36,821 nucleotides of DNA from Rhizobium ecuadorense (GTDB taxonomy: Bacteria > Pseudomonadota > Alphaproteobacteria > Rhizobiales > Rhizobiaceae). Below the pieces are notes generated by a model. That model was given only the letters and a program-made list of their open reading frames with translations. It was not told the DNA's origin and did no database searches. Both the position numbers and the translations under genes were made by a program. Numbering within the stretch: the stretch's first letter is position 1; every line of letters begins with the position of its first letter. Below, piece by piece: positions 16,556 to 27,045 of the stretch. The stretch lies in NCBI RefSeq assembly GCF_001187535.1, contig NZ_LFIO01000030.1:1-36821 (forward strand). Reading direction: 5' to 3'.

Positions 16556-17476
16556 TCATCCATCACCCCCAGCATACTGCCCTCGCATCGCCTCCGCCGA
16601 GCGGCGAACCGCCTCGGAAACCTGCAGTAGCTGCTTGGCCATCGGCGTCGAATTGCGCCAGACCATGCCGATCGTTCGCGACGGCTGCGGAGACGGGAAG
16701 CGGGAGATCGAAACCTGCGCCGAGCGTGTTTCGATCGGAACCGCCATCTCCGGGATCAAGGTGATGCCGATCCCTGCGCTGACCATCTGGACCAGGGTGG
16801 AGAGCGAGCTGCCTTCCATCACTTCGCGCGGGCGCGCCGGCCCGATCTTGCAGAACGACAGCGCCTGATCGCGGAAGCAGTGGCCTTCTTCGAGCAGCAG
16901 CAACCGCATTTCGCGCAGCGCCTCGCGTTCGGGCACCGGCTTGCCCTCGTCTTCGGGCCGCCGCACCAGCACGAACTCCTCCTTGAAGAGTTCGAGCTCG
17001 GTCAGCGACGGTTCCGACACCGGCAGCGCGACGATCGCCGTATCCAGCTGGCCTTGCGCCAGCTCCTGAACCAGCTTTGCCGTCTGCGTCTCGCGCACTT
17101 CGATCTGAATGCCGGCGAAACTTTTGTTCAGATCGTTTATGATGACCGGAAGCAGATAGGGGGCGATCGTCGGGATGATGCCGATGCGCAGCCGCGTCAG
17201 GAAGGAATCGCGTGAGGCCCGCGCCAATTCCCCCAGCTCGTCCACGGCGCGCAGGATCTCGCGGACCCTGAGAGCGAAGGTCTGGCCGAAGGCCGTCAGC
17301 TTCACCTCGCGCGCGCTGCGCTCGAAAAGCTCGCTGCCCAACTCCTGCTCAAGTTCTTTGATCTGCATGGAGAGGGCCGGCTGGGAAATCGCGCAGGCGT
17401 CGGCCGCGCGCCGGAAGCGGCCATCCCTTGCCAGGGCTTCAAAATAACGCAGCTGTTTGAGGGTCAGGTTCTTCAT
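16556..17476 (-). CDS. oxyR: Hydrogen-peroxide-sensing LysR-type regulator OxyR
   Basis: LysR-family transcription factor, 306 residues. The N-terminal helix-turn-helix lies at about 18-40 (RRAADACAISQPALSMQIKE). The two redox cysteines of OxyR are present and correctly spaced: Cys200 in EEGHC and Cys209 in LSFC. In the family they form a disulphide on peroxide exposure and activate the protein. It is divergent from katG across about 140 bp, the classical arrangement in which OxyR controls catalase and itself. The start is at 17476 (MKNLTLKQLRYF). Confidence 0.95.
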   Translation of the reverse strand: MKNLTLKQLRYFEALARDGRFRRAADACAISQPALSMQIKELEQELGSELFERSAREVKLTAFGQTFALRVREILRAVDELGELARASRDSFLTRLRIGIIPTIAPYLLPVIINDLNKSFAGIQIEVRETQTAKLVQELAQGQLDTAIVALPVSEPSLTELELFKEEFVLVRRPEDEGKPVPEREALREMRLLLLEEGHCFRDQALSFCKIGPARPREVMEGSSLSTLVQMVSAGIGITLIPEMAVPIETRSAQVSISRFPSPQPSRTIGMVWRNSTPMAKQLLQVSEAVRRSAEAMRGQYAGGDG

Positions 17477-19804
<2,328 letters not shown>

Positions 19805-19818
19805 TCGGCCAGCATTTC

Positions 19819-19857
19819 GCCCGGGCGCAGCTTCGGCTGCGCCCGGGCATTTTCGTC
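19819..19857 (+). terminator. katG intrinsic terminator
   Basis: A perfect 13-bp stem (19819-19831 with 19836-19848) closed by a TTCG tetraloop, followed by ATTTTCGTCT. It starts 15 bp after the katG stop. Confidence 0.88.
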
Positions 19858-19865
19858 TCTATCGG

Positions 19866-19933
19866 AATGCCTTGCGTTTCCAAGGCATTACTTCTCCTCC
19901 CTCATTCCTGTGACGAGCACAGGAATGAGGGAG
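19866..19933. repeat. Two adjacent perfect hairpins
   Basis: AATGCCTTG (19866-19874) pairs with CAAGGCATT (19881-19889), 9 bp. Then a 16-bp perfect stem, 19897-19912 with 19918-19933, encloses ACGAG. The second matches a type of intergenic repeat (CCTCATTCCTGTG and complement) that I associate with rhizobial genomes; a degenerate relative appears near 36640-36685. Confidence 0.7.
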
Positions 19934-20004
19934 AGCGGGGCGCCACCTGCAGACGCTTGAGGCACTGGCCCGAGCCCGAGCATTACGAATACGCGGTCGA
20001 CAGC

Positions 20005-20039
20005 GGAAGACCCCGTGTGGGGTGGACACGGGGTCTTCC
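20005..20039 (-). terminator. Hairpin downstream of the NTF2-like gene
   Basis: Arms 20005-20017 and 20027-20039 (GGAAGACCCCGTG and its complement) form a perfect 13-bp stem with a 9-nt loop, 20 bp past the stop of the minus-strand gene. No T tract follows, so termination is likely but not certain. Confidence 0.5.
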
Positions 20040-20058
20040 TGCCGGATCGGTCGGACCT

Positions 20059-20514
20059 TTACTTCTCCGGCATCATCGAGGAGTGGTGCGAGGTGATCAG
20101 CCAGTTCCCGTCCTTGAATTCGTAGGTGTAGGTATAGCGGGCGGGAACCTTCGAGCCATCCTTCAGGGTGAAGGTGTAGGTGCCGGTATCGACGGCCCAG
20201 TTGCAGCCGAGCTTGATGTCACGGCTGTCGATGTGGCCCTTGGGCTCCTTTTCCAGGAAGTGCGTGAAATAGTCGATCCGCTCTTCCTGGGTCAGGCGCG
20301 GCTTGTTCGCGAGCGTCGCCAGCAGCACCGAGTCTTCGCTGTAATTCTTGGCGACTTCCTGGGGGCTCAGCGTTGCGAGCGAGGCGTTCCAGCGGTCGAA
20401 GAGCTTGGCGACCTGCTCTTCGCTCACCGGCGCGCAAGTCTCCGTTTCGGCCGCCGCAGCCGACTGGACCTGAACGAAACCGACGACAAGGGCGGCAGCA
20501 ATGATGGTACGCAT
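20059..20514 (-). CDS. Secreted NTF2-like (SgcJ/EcaC or DUF4440-type) protein
   Basis: A 151-residue protein with a signal peptide (MRTIIAAALVVGFVQVQSAAAA, cut near 21) and a cone-shaped NTF2-like fold, recognised by the order of helix VAKLFDRWNASLAT, ...YFTHFLEKEP and the closing beta-strands TYTYEFKDGNWLITSHHSS. It resembles the SgcJ/EcaC and calmodulin-kinase association-domain proteins; no catalytic residues can be assigned. ATG 20514 has AGGAAG upstream; the longer frame lacks a signal peptide. Divergent from the kinase gene at 20658. Function unknown. Confidence 0.78.
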   Translation of the reverse strand: MRTIIAAALVVGFVQVQSAAAAETETCAPVSEEQVAKLFDRWNASLATLSPQEVAKNYSEDSVLLATLANKPRLTQEERIDYFTHFLEKEPKGHIDSRDIKLGCNWAVDTGTYTFTLKDGSKVPARYTYTYEFKDGNWLITSHHSSMMPEK

Positions 20515-20657
20515 ATTTGGCTTCCTATCTGGCGGTTCCGGCGGATATCGCTTCGGTCGACCGCATGACCAATATCTAAGCGGCCGGCGCTGCCGCCCCA
20601 TCTGCCGGGTGGCTCCGATCCGGTCTGCCGAACGGCATAGATGACATTCCCACCGGA

Positions 20658-21845
20658 ATGACTATCGTGCCGGGCGCGTTCAACGCGTCATTCATTTCAG
20701 GAGCAGTCCCCTTGGGCCTGGAGCATAACACAGATACGGCGCATTCGCCTGATGTCGCGGAGATGAGAGCCCTTTACCGAGCGGCGGAAGCGCGGGCGGC
20801 ACGGCTGCGTTTCATCATCGAAGCGCGAGATCTGCTCGATGCACAAACATTCGAAACGGCCGCCCCGGAGGTTCTGTCCCGGCTTGCCGATTTCGCCGGA
20901 GCATCGCTTGCGAGGCTCGTCTTTCCGTCCCTACGGGGAGAGGCGCCCATGCAGCTGACCGTCGGGCAATCGAGGAGCCCGGAAAGCGACGGCATCCTGT
21001 TTGCCTCGCAGGATGGTTCCGCTCTCCATCTGACGCTCATCGGCCCGTCGAGAGGGCGCGCCGTCGAGGCCGACGACCGGCAAACCTTGGAGGTGGTGGC
21101 GAGCCAGCTCGCCGACGCCTGCAATCTCGAACGTCAGGCGGCGGAAAAGCAGGCGCTGCTCGGCGATCTCCAACGGCAGCGCAGCGAGCTCGCGGCCCTT
21201 GTCGCACAGCTGATCCAGGCGCAGGAGCAGGAGCGGCAGCGGGTGGCGCTCGACCTGCATGACGGCTCGGCGCAGCTTGCCGCCGGTCTCAGCTATCGCC
21301 TGCAGGACCTCGCCGCCCGCATCGGCGAGGCGCATGCGCTGAAGCCGGAGATCGACCAGCTTGCCGCACTCGCGCGCCATTCCGTCGCCGATCTTCGCGC
21401 GGCTATCGCCGATCTTCGCCCGCCCGAGCTCGATGATCTCGGCGTCGCAGCGGCGCTGCGCACCCGCCTCGATGCGATCGACGGCATGGAGGTGATCGCC
21501 GATCTCGATGCCGGCGCCGACCGCTGGCCGGCATCGACCGGGATCATCTTCTACCGCGTCGCGCAGGAAGCGATCACCAATGTGATCAAGCATGCCGAGG
21601 CGCGCCGGCTCATCGTGCGCCTGTTCGAGGACAGCGCGGGTGACGCCCATCTCGAAGTGATCGATGATGGAAAGGGCATCGGGGAAGCGCCCCGGATTCA
21701 GGAGCGGGGAGCGCGGCTCGGCATCGTCGGCATGCGCGAGCGGCTGGCGCTGCTCGGCGGCCGCATCGAGATCGGCGCTGGAGCTTCAGGCGGCACCTAT
21801 GTCCGCGCCTTCGCACCCCTTCAGCAGGAGACGATATCGGGATGA
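20658..21845 (+). CDS. Soluble sensor histidine kinase, NarX/LiaS type (HisKA_3)
   Basis: A 395-residue kinase with no membrane helix. A GAF-like sensor region lies at about 50-160, a coiled coil at about 155-190, and a HisKA_3 dimerisation domain carries the phospho-acceptor His201 (ALDLHDGSAQ). The HATPase follows, with N-box AQEAITNVIKHAE (about 302-314), DDGKGIG and a final GIVGMRERLALLGG. Such kinases phosphorylate LuxR-type regulators, and one is encoded immediately downstream with a 4-bp overlap (ATGA 21842). The start is uncertain because the first 25 residues look unlike a domain and no good ribosome-binding site precedes ATG 20658. Confidence 0.9.
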   Translation: MTIVPGAFNASFISGAVPLGLEHNTDTAHSPDVAEMRALYRAAEARAARLRFIIEARDLLDAQTFETAAPEVLSRLADFAGASLARLVFPSLRGEAPMQLTVGQSRSPESDGILFASQDGSALHLTLIGPSRGRAVEADDRQTLEVVASQLADACNLERQAAEKQALLGDLQRQRSELAALVAQLIQAQEQERQRVALDLHDGSAQLAAGLSYRLQDLAARIGEAHALKPEIDQLAALARHSVADLRAAIADLRPPELDDLGVAAALRTRLDAIDGMEVIADLDAGADRWPASTGIIFYRVAQEAITNVIKHAEARRLIVRLFEDSAGDAHLEVIDDGKGIGEAPRIQERGARLGIVGMRERLALLGGRIEIGAGASGGTYVRAFAPLQQETISG

Positions 21846-22504
21846 CCGCATCCATTCTCGTTGCCGACGATCATGACATCGCCCGCGCCGGGCTGATTGC
21901 CATGATCGGCGGCCAGGACGATTTCCATGTCGCCTTCGATGTGCGCGACGGCGTGGAAGCGGTGGACGCTTGCGCTGCCCGCAAGCCGGATCTGGCACTG
22001 CTCGACATCCGCATGCCGCGCATGGACGGCCTCGCCGCCACCAGGGAGATCCGCCGCGTGTCGCCGGAAACGCGGGTGATGATCATCACCATGCATGACA
22101 GTCTCGATTATCTGGAAGCGGCGATCGAGGCCGGCGCCACCGGCTATCTGCTGAAGGACGCCAGCCGCGACGACATTCTGCGCACGATCCGCCGCGTGCT
22201 CGCGGGCGACGCCTTCTTCGACGGCCCGCTGGTCGCGAGGCTCTTGAAGCGCGCCGCCACCAAGCCGCAGACCAACAATAGCGGCCTGGAAACACTGACG
22301 GTGCGCGAGCGCGAGGTGCTGACGAAAGTGGCCGGAGGCCTGACCAACAAAGAGATCGGCAGGGCGCTGAAGATCTCGCCCGGCACCGTCAAGATCCATG
22401 TCGAACGCATCATCGGCAAGCTCGGCGCCGGTGACCGGACGCAGGCCGCCGTCATGGCCGTGCGCGGCGGGCTCGTCGAAACCTCCGGGGAAGAGCAGCC
22501 ATGA
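21842..22504 (+). CDS. NarL/FixJ-type response regulator
   Basis: A 220-residue DNA-binding response regulator. The receiver domain has acidic residues DD at 9-10, the phospho-acceptor Asp55 (LALLDIRMP) and a conserved lysine in GYLLKDAS. The C-terminal LuxR helix-turn-helix covers about 150-210 (LTVREREVLTKVAGG, then TNKEIGRALKISPGTVKIH). It overlaps both the kinase upstream (ATGA) and the kinase downstream (22501), so the three are translationally linked. Target genes unknown. Confidence 0.94.
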   Translation: MTASILVADDHDIARAGLIAMIGGQDDFHVAFDVRDGVEAVDACAARKPDLALLDIRMPRMDGLAATREIRRVSPETRVMIITMHDSLDYLEAAIEAGATGYLLKDASRDDILRTIRRVLAGDAFFDGPLVARLLKRAATKPQTNNSGLETLTVREREVLTKVAGGLTNKEIGRALKISPGTVKIHVERIIGKLGAGDRTQAAVMAVRGGLVETSGEEQP

Positions 22505-24453
22505 CCGGGACAATGTCGGCAACTGCCGGCCGGCGGGCACTGCGCTTCGCCGACCTTCCGCTGCGGGCGAAAGGCATCGTCATCATCATGGTGCCGCTGG
22601 CGCTGCTCTTGGCGGCTCTCGCCTCGGTCTTCGTCGCCGACCGGCAGAGCCGGATCGCCGAGGATCAGGTGCGCGTGACGCTGGAGATCCAGTCGGGCAT
22701 TCAGGAGATCCACGCGCTGATCGCCGAAGCGGCGACCGCGATGCGGGGTTATCTCCTGACCGGCAGACCCGATTTTCTCGATCCCTTCAACCGGGCCGAA
22801 GACAGGCTGCCCGTGGTGCTCGACGAAGTCGGCCGGCGCTTGCGGGATGAGGAGCAGAAAAGCCGCCTCGAACGCATCCGCGCCCTGGTCGACGCCAAAG
22901 TCGATCGTCTGCAGCTGCTGAAACAGGCCGACATCCTGCGCGCCGGCGGGCGCGAGGATCTTGCCGCCAGGCTCATCGAGGGCAAGCAGGTCCTCGACGT
23001 GCTGAGACAGGAGATCGACGTGATGAACCGGCGTGAGGCCGATCTCCTTCACGCCAGGACACAGGCCGCCGACCGGGTTCGCTCCCTGTCCCGCAGCCTG
23101 ATGATATCAGCCGGCTTCCTCGGTTTTGCCGGCGCGCTCGTCGCCGTCTTCCTGTTTTCAGCAAGCATCGTGCGCCGCGTGCACGCATTGAAAGCCCAGG
23201 CGCATCTCTTGTCGCAAGGCGAGGTCGTCACGGTGGCCGATCCTTTCCGCGATGAACTCGGCAGCCTCGAACAGGCGCTCGAAGATGCGAGCGTCCTCTT
23301 AAAAAAGCGCGAGGCCGATCTGACCGAGAGCGAGGAACGCTTCCGCCAGCTGGTCGAGGGTGTCAGCGACTACGGCATCTTCGGGCTCGATCCGCATGGG
23401 CAGGTGGTGAGCTGGAATGCCGGCGCCGAGCGGATCACCGGCTACGGCGCCGAGGACATCGTCGGCCAGCATTTTTCCCGCTTCTACCCCACCCAAAGCA
23501 GGGACACATTTCCGGCAGAAGAGCTTTCCAAGGCGGCCCGCGATGGACGCACCGAGGCGGAAGGCTGGCGCCTGCGCAAGGACGGGTCGCGTTTCTGGTC
23601 GCACGTCGTCGTCACCGCGCTGCATGATGACACGGGCCGGCTGCGCGGCTTTTCCAAGATTACCCGCGACATTACAGAGCGCAAGCAATTCGAGGAGGCT
23701 CTGCTTGCCGCCCGCGAGGATGCGATCCGTGCCAGCAACGCCAAGAGCGAGTTCCTGTCGCGCATGAGCCACGAGCTGCGCACGCCGCTCAATGCCGTTC
23801 TCGGTTTTGCCCAGCTTCTGGAAATGGACGTGACCGATGCCGATTCCAGGGAGAGCGTCGCGCAGATTTTGAGAGCCGGCCGGCATCTGCTCAGCCTGAT
23901 CGACGAGGTTCTCGATATGGCCAGAATCGAGGCCGGCCGCATGGATCTCACGGTCGAGCCGCAGCCCGTCGCCGAGGTGATAGACGAAGCGGTATCGCTG
24001 GCAAGGCCGCTCTGCGGCAAGCAGCAGATCCGGATCGAGGTCACCGCGCCGGCCGAACCGGGTCAGTTCGTGCTCGCCGACCGGCGGCGCCTGCTGCAGG
24101 TGTTCCTGAACCTCCTCTCCAACGCAGTGAAATATAATCGTCATCAGGGAAGCGTGATCGTCAGCCACCGCGCGATGGGAGATCGCATTCGGATCGAAGT
24201 CAGCGATACAGGCCCCGGCATCCCGGCCGACCGCGCCGCCCGCCTGTTCACCCCGTTCGACCGGCTGGGGGCCGAGCGGATCAACCAGGAGGGGACGGGC
24301 CTCGGGCTTGCACTGTCGAAACATCTGATCGACGCCATGGGCGGCACGCTCGGCTTCAGCAACGGGGAAGGCGGCGCCACCTTCCATGTCGATCTGCCGC
24401 GCGCGCCGGTGGCGATGGAAGAGCGCGGCCTTGCCGTCGAAAGCTCGCCCTGA
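22501..24453 (+). CDS. Membrane sensor histidine kinase with CHASE3, HAMP and PAS domains
   Basis: A 650-residue membrane kinase. TM1 is at about 25-47, a CHASE3-like helical periplasmic sensor at about 48-195 (AATAMRGYLLTGRPDFLDPF is typical), TM2 at about 200-222, HAMP at about 222-265 and PAS at about 275-395. HisKA carries His424 (SRMSHELRTPLN), and the HATPase shows NLLSNAVKYN, DTGPGIP and GTGLGLALSK. It has no receiver of its own; a lone receiver protein is encoded 68 bp downstream. Overlaps the regulator gene by ATGA. Signal unknown; CHASE3-PAS kinases often sense stress or small molecules. Confidence 0.93.
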   Translation: MTGTMSATAGRRALRFADLPLRAKGIVIIMVPLALLLAALASVFVADRQSRIAEDQVRVTLEIQSGIQEIHALIAEAATAMRGYLLTGRPDFLDPFNRAEDRLPVVLDEVGRRLRDEEQKSRLERIRALVDAKVDRLQLLKQADILRAGGREDLAARLIEGKQVLDVLRQEIDVMNRREADLLHARTQAADRVRSLSRSLMISAGFLGFAGALVAVFLFSASIVRRVHALKAQAHLLSQGEVVTVADPFRDELGSLEQALEDASVLLKKREADLTESEERFRQLVEGVSDYGIFGLDPHGQVVSWNAGAERITGYGAEDIVGQHFSRFYPTQSRDTFPAEELSKAARDGRTEAEGWRLRKDGSRFWSHVVVTALHDDTGRLRGFSKITRDITERKQFEEALLAAREDAIRASNAKSEFLSRMSHELRTPLNAVLGFAQLLEMDVTDADSRESVAQILRAGRHLLSLIDEVLDMARIEAGRMDLTVEPQPVAEVIDEAVSLARPLCGKQQIRIEVTAPAEPGQFVLADRRRLLQVFLNLLSNAVKYNRHQGSVIVSHRAMGDRIRIEVSDTGPGIPADRAARLFTPFDRLGAERINQEGTGLGLALSKHLIDAMGGTLGFSNGEGGATFHVDLPRAPVAMEERGLAVESSP

Positions 24454-24521
24454 GGCGTCATCTTTGATTTGGCCGCACCGCTTGCTATGAACTCGGCATC
24501 GTTTTCGACGTAGTTTGGTCC

Positions 24522-25010
24522 ATGACAGATTCCACCGATATCGTGCGAGCCTCGACGATCCTGATCGTCGATGACGAGCCGGCCAATGTTTCGCTGCTGG
24601 AGCGCATTCTCAAGCGCGAGGGTTTCACGGCGCTGATCAGCACCACCGAGCCGCGCGAGGCGCTGAGGCTCTTCCGCGAGCATTCGGTCGATCTCGTGCT
24701 TCTCGACCTGATGATGCCCGATCTCGACGGCTTCGCCCTGCTGGAAACCTTCGCAAGGCTCATTCCCGAAAACAGCTACCTGCCGATCCTGGTTCTGACC
24801 GCCGATGCGACCCTGCCGACGCGCAGGCGCGCGCTTTCGCTCGGCGCCAAGGATTTTCTGACCAAACCCTTCGACGCGATCGAGGCTGTCCTGCGGATCT
24901 TCAACCTTCTAGAAACCCGCATCCTGACGCTGGAGCTTGCCAAACACGGGCTGGCGACGCCGAAATCGGAACGTCCGTGGGCCGATTCCGCCGAGAATGG
25001 GGCCGGCTAA
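24522..25010 (+). CDS. Stand-alone receiver-domain response regulator
   Basis: A 162-residue CheY-like protein. The acidic pair is at 17-18 (VDDE), the phospho-acceptor Asp62 in LLDLMMPDLDG, the Thr/Ser switch in VLTADAT and the lysine in FLTKPFD. A short extension of about 35 residues follows with no recognisable output domain. It lies 68 bp after the CHASE3 kinase and probably receives phosphate from it. Its output would be by protein contact. The stop codon is part of a hairpin. Confidence 0.9.
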   Translation: MTDSTDIVRASTILIVDDEPANVSLLERILKREGFTALISTTEPREALRLFREHSVDLVLLDLMMPDLDGFALLETFARLIPENSYLPILVLTADATLPTRRRALSLGAKDFLTKPFDAIEAVLRIFNLLETRILTLELAKHGLATPKSERPWADSAENGAG

Positions 25011-25024
25011 AAGCCGACCCCATT
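24996..25024. terminator. Bidirectional hairpin between convergent genes
   Basis: Thirteen-base arms (24996-25008 and 25012-25024) pair with a single C-A mismatch around an AAA loop. The hairpin includes the TAA stop of the receiver gene and lies 16 bp from the stop of the convergent NTF2-like gene. No T tract. Confidence 0.5.
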
Positions 25025-25040
25025 GAATTCAGAACGTCGA

Positions 25041-25505
25041 TCAGAACATGGTGTTCTTGTTGGCAGCCTCTTCCGGAACAGGCTGGATCACATCCCAGTG
25101 CTCGACGATCTTGCCGTCCGCGACCCGGAAAATATCGACGATCGCCCGACCGCGATCGCCGGCACCGTTGGTCGAATGCACATGCAGCCAAACGAGATCG
25201 CCATCGGCGGAACTGCGCATGATCTCGTTCCTCGACTGATCGTTGTTCTTGAAAAAGCCGGTGAAGAAGGAAACGAAAGACTTCTTCCCATCGGGGACCC
25301 TGGGATTGTGCTGCCGGTAGTCGTCCGCGACAATCGAGGCGGCCTCAATATCGTGCTTGTTGAAAAACCGGTCGTAAAATTCAACGACCAGCTTGCGGTT
25401 GGCCTCCTCGACCTGCACATCCCGCGAGCCGGCAAACACACCTGAAGGTGCGGCAATGCCGGCCAAAATGACCAGTGCGAAAAGCGATTTCCCGAATGTC
25501 ATCAT
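25041..25505 (-). CDS. Secreted SnoaL-like (NTF2-fold) protein
   Basis: A 154-residue protein with a signal peptide (TFGKSLFALVILAGIAAPSG, cut near 25) followed by a SnoaL-like NTF2 domain: EEANRKLVVEFYDRFFNKHD, then YRQHNPRVPDGK and a C-terminal FRVADGKIVEHWDVIQPVP. SnoaL-like proteins of this group are often called predicted aldol-condensation or ester-cyclase-like enzymes, and the YRQHNP and EHWDV motifs are shared. The start lies after AAAGGAG; ATG 25505 was chosen, with TTG 25508 and ATG 25502 also possible. Divergent from an HxlR regulator that probably controls it. Substrate unknown. Confidence 0.82.
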   Translation of the reverse strand: MMTFGKSLFALVILAGIAAPSGVFAGSRDVQVEEANRKLVVEFYDRFFNKHDIEAASIVADDYRQHNPRVPDGKKSFVSFFTGFFKNNDQSRNEIMRSSADGDLVWLHVHSTNGAGDRGRAIVDIFRVADGKIVEHWDVIQPVPEEAANKNTMF

Positions 25506-25642
25506 CAAACTCCTTTGGTATGGATCGGCGATCCAGTCTAAAAAAGGCCCACGCGGCGTGATCTATGAAACCGCTGCATATCGGGCAAGAAGGCAGTTTT
25601 TGGTGGCAAGGTCAGCCGGCGATGACCGGAAGGAGGGACGCC

Positions 25643-26002
25643 GTGCCTGAAGAAACCGATCGGTCGGGGGCGGGATGCCCGATCAGAGGCGTGCTTGATC
25701 GCATCGGCGATCAATGGAGCCTGCTGACACTCAAAGCGCTGGAAACCGACAAGAAGCGCTTCAACGAGCTGCTGCGCGAGATCGGCGACATTTCCAAACA
25801 GATGCTCTCCAAGACACTGCGGCATCTCGAGCAGGACGGCTATATCAGGCGCACCGTCTATCCCGAAGTCCCGCCCCGCGTGGAATACGAGCTGACGGAG
25901 CTGGGGCGATCCTTCCTGATCCCGATGAAAGCCCTGGTCGGATGGGCCGAGCAGAACCACCCCGAGATTATCCGCGCACGGCTGCGGCACGAAACTGTCT
26001 AG
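25643..26002 (+). CDS. HxlR-family transcriptional regulator
   Basis: A 119-residue winged-helix regulator: CPIRGVLDRIGDQWSLL, then FNELLREIGDISKQMLSKTL (recognition region) and the wing RRTVYPEVPPRVEYELT. Cys12 sits at the position used as a redox or electrophile sensor in several HxlR proteins (HypR, QorR type). GTG 25643 was chosen because GGAAGGAGGG (25628-25637) is ideally spaced; the longer ATG 25565 frame would add 26 residues unlike the family. It is divergent from the SnoaL-like gene and convergent with an MDR reductase; either could be its target. Confidence 0.88.
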   Translation: MPEETDRSGAGCPIRGVLDRIGDQWSLLTLKALETDKKRFNELLREIGDISKQMLSKTLRHLEQDGYIRRTVYPEVPPRVEYELTELGRSFLIPMKALVGWAEQNHPEIIRARLRHETV

Positions 26003-26023
26003 GGCGAGGAGGGCGGGCGTCCG

Positions 26024-26992
26024 TCAGGCGAGCAGCACCTTGCCGCCCGCCCGGAAGGGAAGGGCGGAGTGCAGCGCCTCGCCAATCCTCTCCAGTGGAA
26101 AGACCTCACGCACCTCGGTCGCGATGACCTTCTGGGCGATCTGCGCCGCCACTTCGCAATAGGCGCGCTGGACATCCCCCATGGCTTCGGAATGAACCCA
26201 TTCGCGCAGGTGGAAATAGGAAAAGACGATGTCGGGATGGGAGGCCCAGAAGGAAGGCTGGATGCTTTGTCCGGAAAGCAGACCGTAATGGACGAAATGG
26301 CCGCCGGATTTGAGCGCAGCGGCGAGGAGGCCGGCGTGCGTGCCGCCGACGCAGTCGAGCACCGCGTCCAGCCCATGCCGGCCGGCAAGCCCCGCTGTCA
26401 GATCGCCGTCCGCCCTGTCGACGATGACGGCCTCGAGCCGGCCGCTGAGACGAGCGACCGACCCCTCGCTGCGGACGATCGCCACCGGTTCGACGCCGAC
26501 GGCATTTGCCAGGCCGATCAGGATCGATCCAATCGAAGAGGCGGCCGCATTGACGGCGATGCGCATGCCGGGTCTCAGCCCGATCTTCTTGTGCAGCATC
26601 AGCCAGGCCGTCATCGGGTTGACATAGCTCGTCGCCGCCTCGAAATCCGACAGTGTTTCCGGAACACGAAGGCACCAGCTGGGATCGGTATCCTTGAATT
26701 CCTGCCATCCGCCGGCGCTGCGGACCGGCAAAACGCGGGTGCCCGGCGCAAGCCCGTAAACCTCTTCACCGCAGGCTTCAACGACGCCGCAGGCTTCGAA
26801 ACCGGGAATGAAGGGCAGGGTCATGCGGCCGGCATAGGCACCCGATATGGTGATGATGTCGGAGGGATTGATCGACCGCGCGAGCAGCCGCACGCGCACC
26901 TGGTCGGACCGCAGCGCCGGCAGTTCGGCCCGCTCGGTCACGACGACCTCCTGGGCCGGACCGAATTTTCGCACGACCGCCTGATATTGCAT
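26024..26992 (-). CDS. Zinc-free MDR reductase, 2-enoyl thioester reductase-like
   Basis: A 322-residue NAD(P)H-dependent medium-chain dehydrogenase/reductase. The N-terminal catalytic fold holds NPSDIITISGAYAG and LPFIPGFEACGVV. The phrase NPMTAWLML (about 125-133) and the nucleotide loop NAAASSIG (about 147-154) resemble mitochondrial-type enoyl thioester reductase and quinone oxidoreductase. Zinc ligands of alcohol dehydrogenases are absent. ATG 26992 (MQYQAVVRKFG) was chosen; the upstream extension is cysteine-rich nonsense. Divergent from the thioesterase-ligase-thiolase operon across 53 bp, which suggests shared control and a role on an acyl thioester, although a quinone reductase under HxlR control is the alternative. 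Confidence 0.82.
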   Translation of the reverse strand: MQYQAVVRKFGPAQEVVVTERAELPALRSDQVRVRLLARSINPSDIITISGAYAGRMTLPFIPGFEACGVVEACGEEVYGLAPGTRVLPVRSAGGWQEFKDTDPSWCLRVPETLSDFEAATSYVNPMTAWLMLHKKIGLRPGMRIAVNAAASSIGSILIGLANAVGVEPVAIVRSEGSVARLSGRLEAVIVDRADGDLTAGLAGRHGLDAVLDCVGGTHAGLLAAALKSGGHFVHYGLLSGQSIQPSFWASHPDIVFSYFHLREWVHSEAMGDVQRAYCEVAAQIAQKVIATEVREVFPLERIGEALHSALPFRAGGKVLLA

Positions 26993-27025
26993 TGCATCCC
27001 CCAGACAACAGCAGTTAGAACAGCC

Positions 27026-27040
27026 CACCAATTTTCGGTG
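27026..27040. promoter_or_regulatory. Palindrome in the reductase-thioesterase divergent gap
   Basis: CACCAATTTTCGGTG has CACC and GGTG arms and an AT-rich core, and lies 5 bp before the thioesterase ATG in a gap of only 53 bp. It could be an operator that serves both directions. Single copy seen, so weak. Confidence 0.3.
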
Positions 27041-27045
27041 ATCGC

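Noticed and set aside
16398..16868. Plus-strand frame starting in the inverted-repeat element and entering oxyR
   Set aside because: It is antisense to oxyR, and its beginning is made of repeat sequence.
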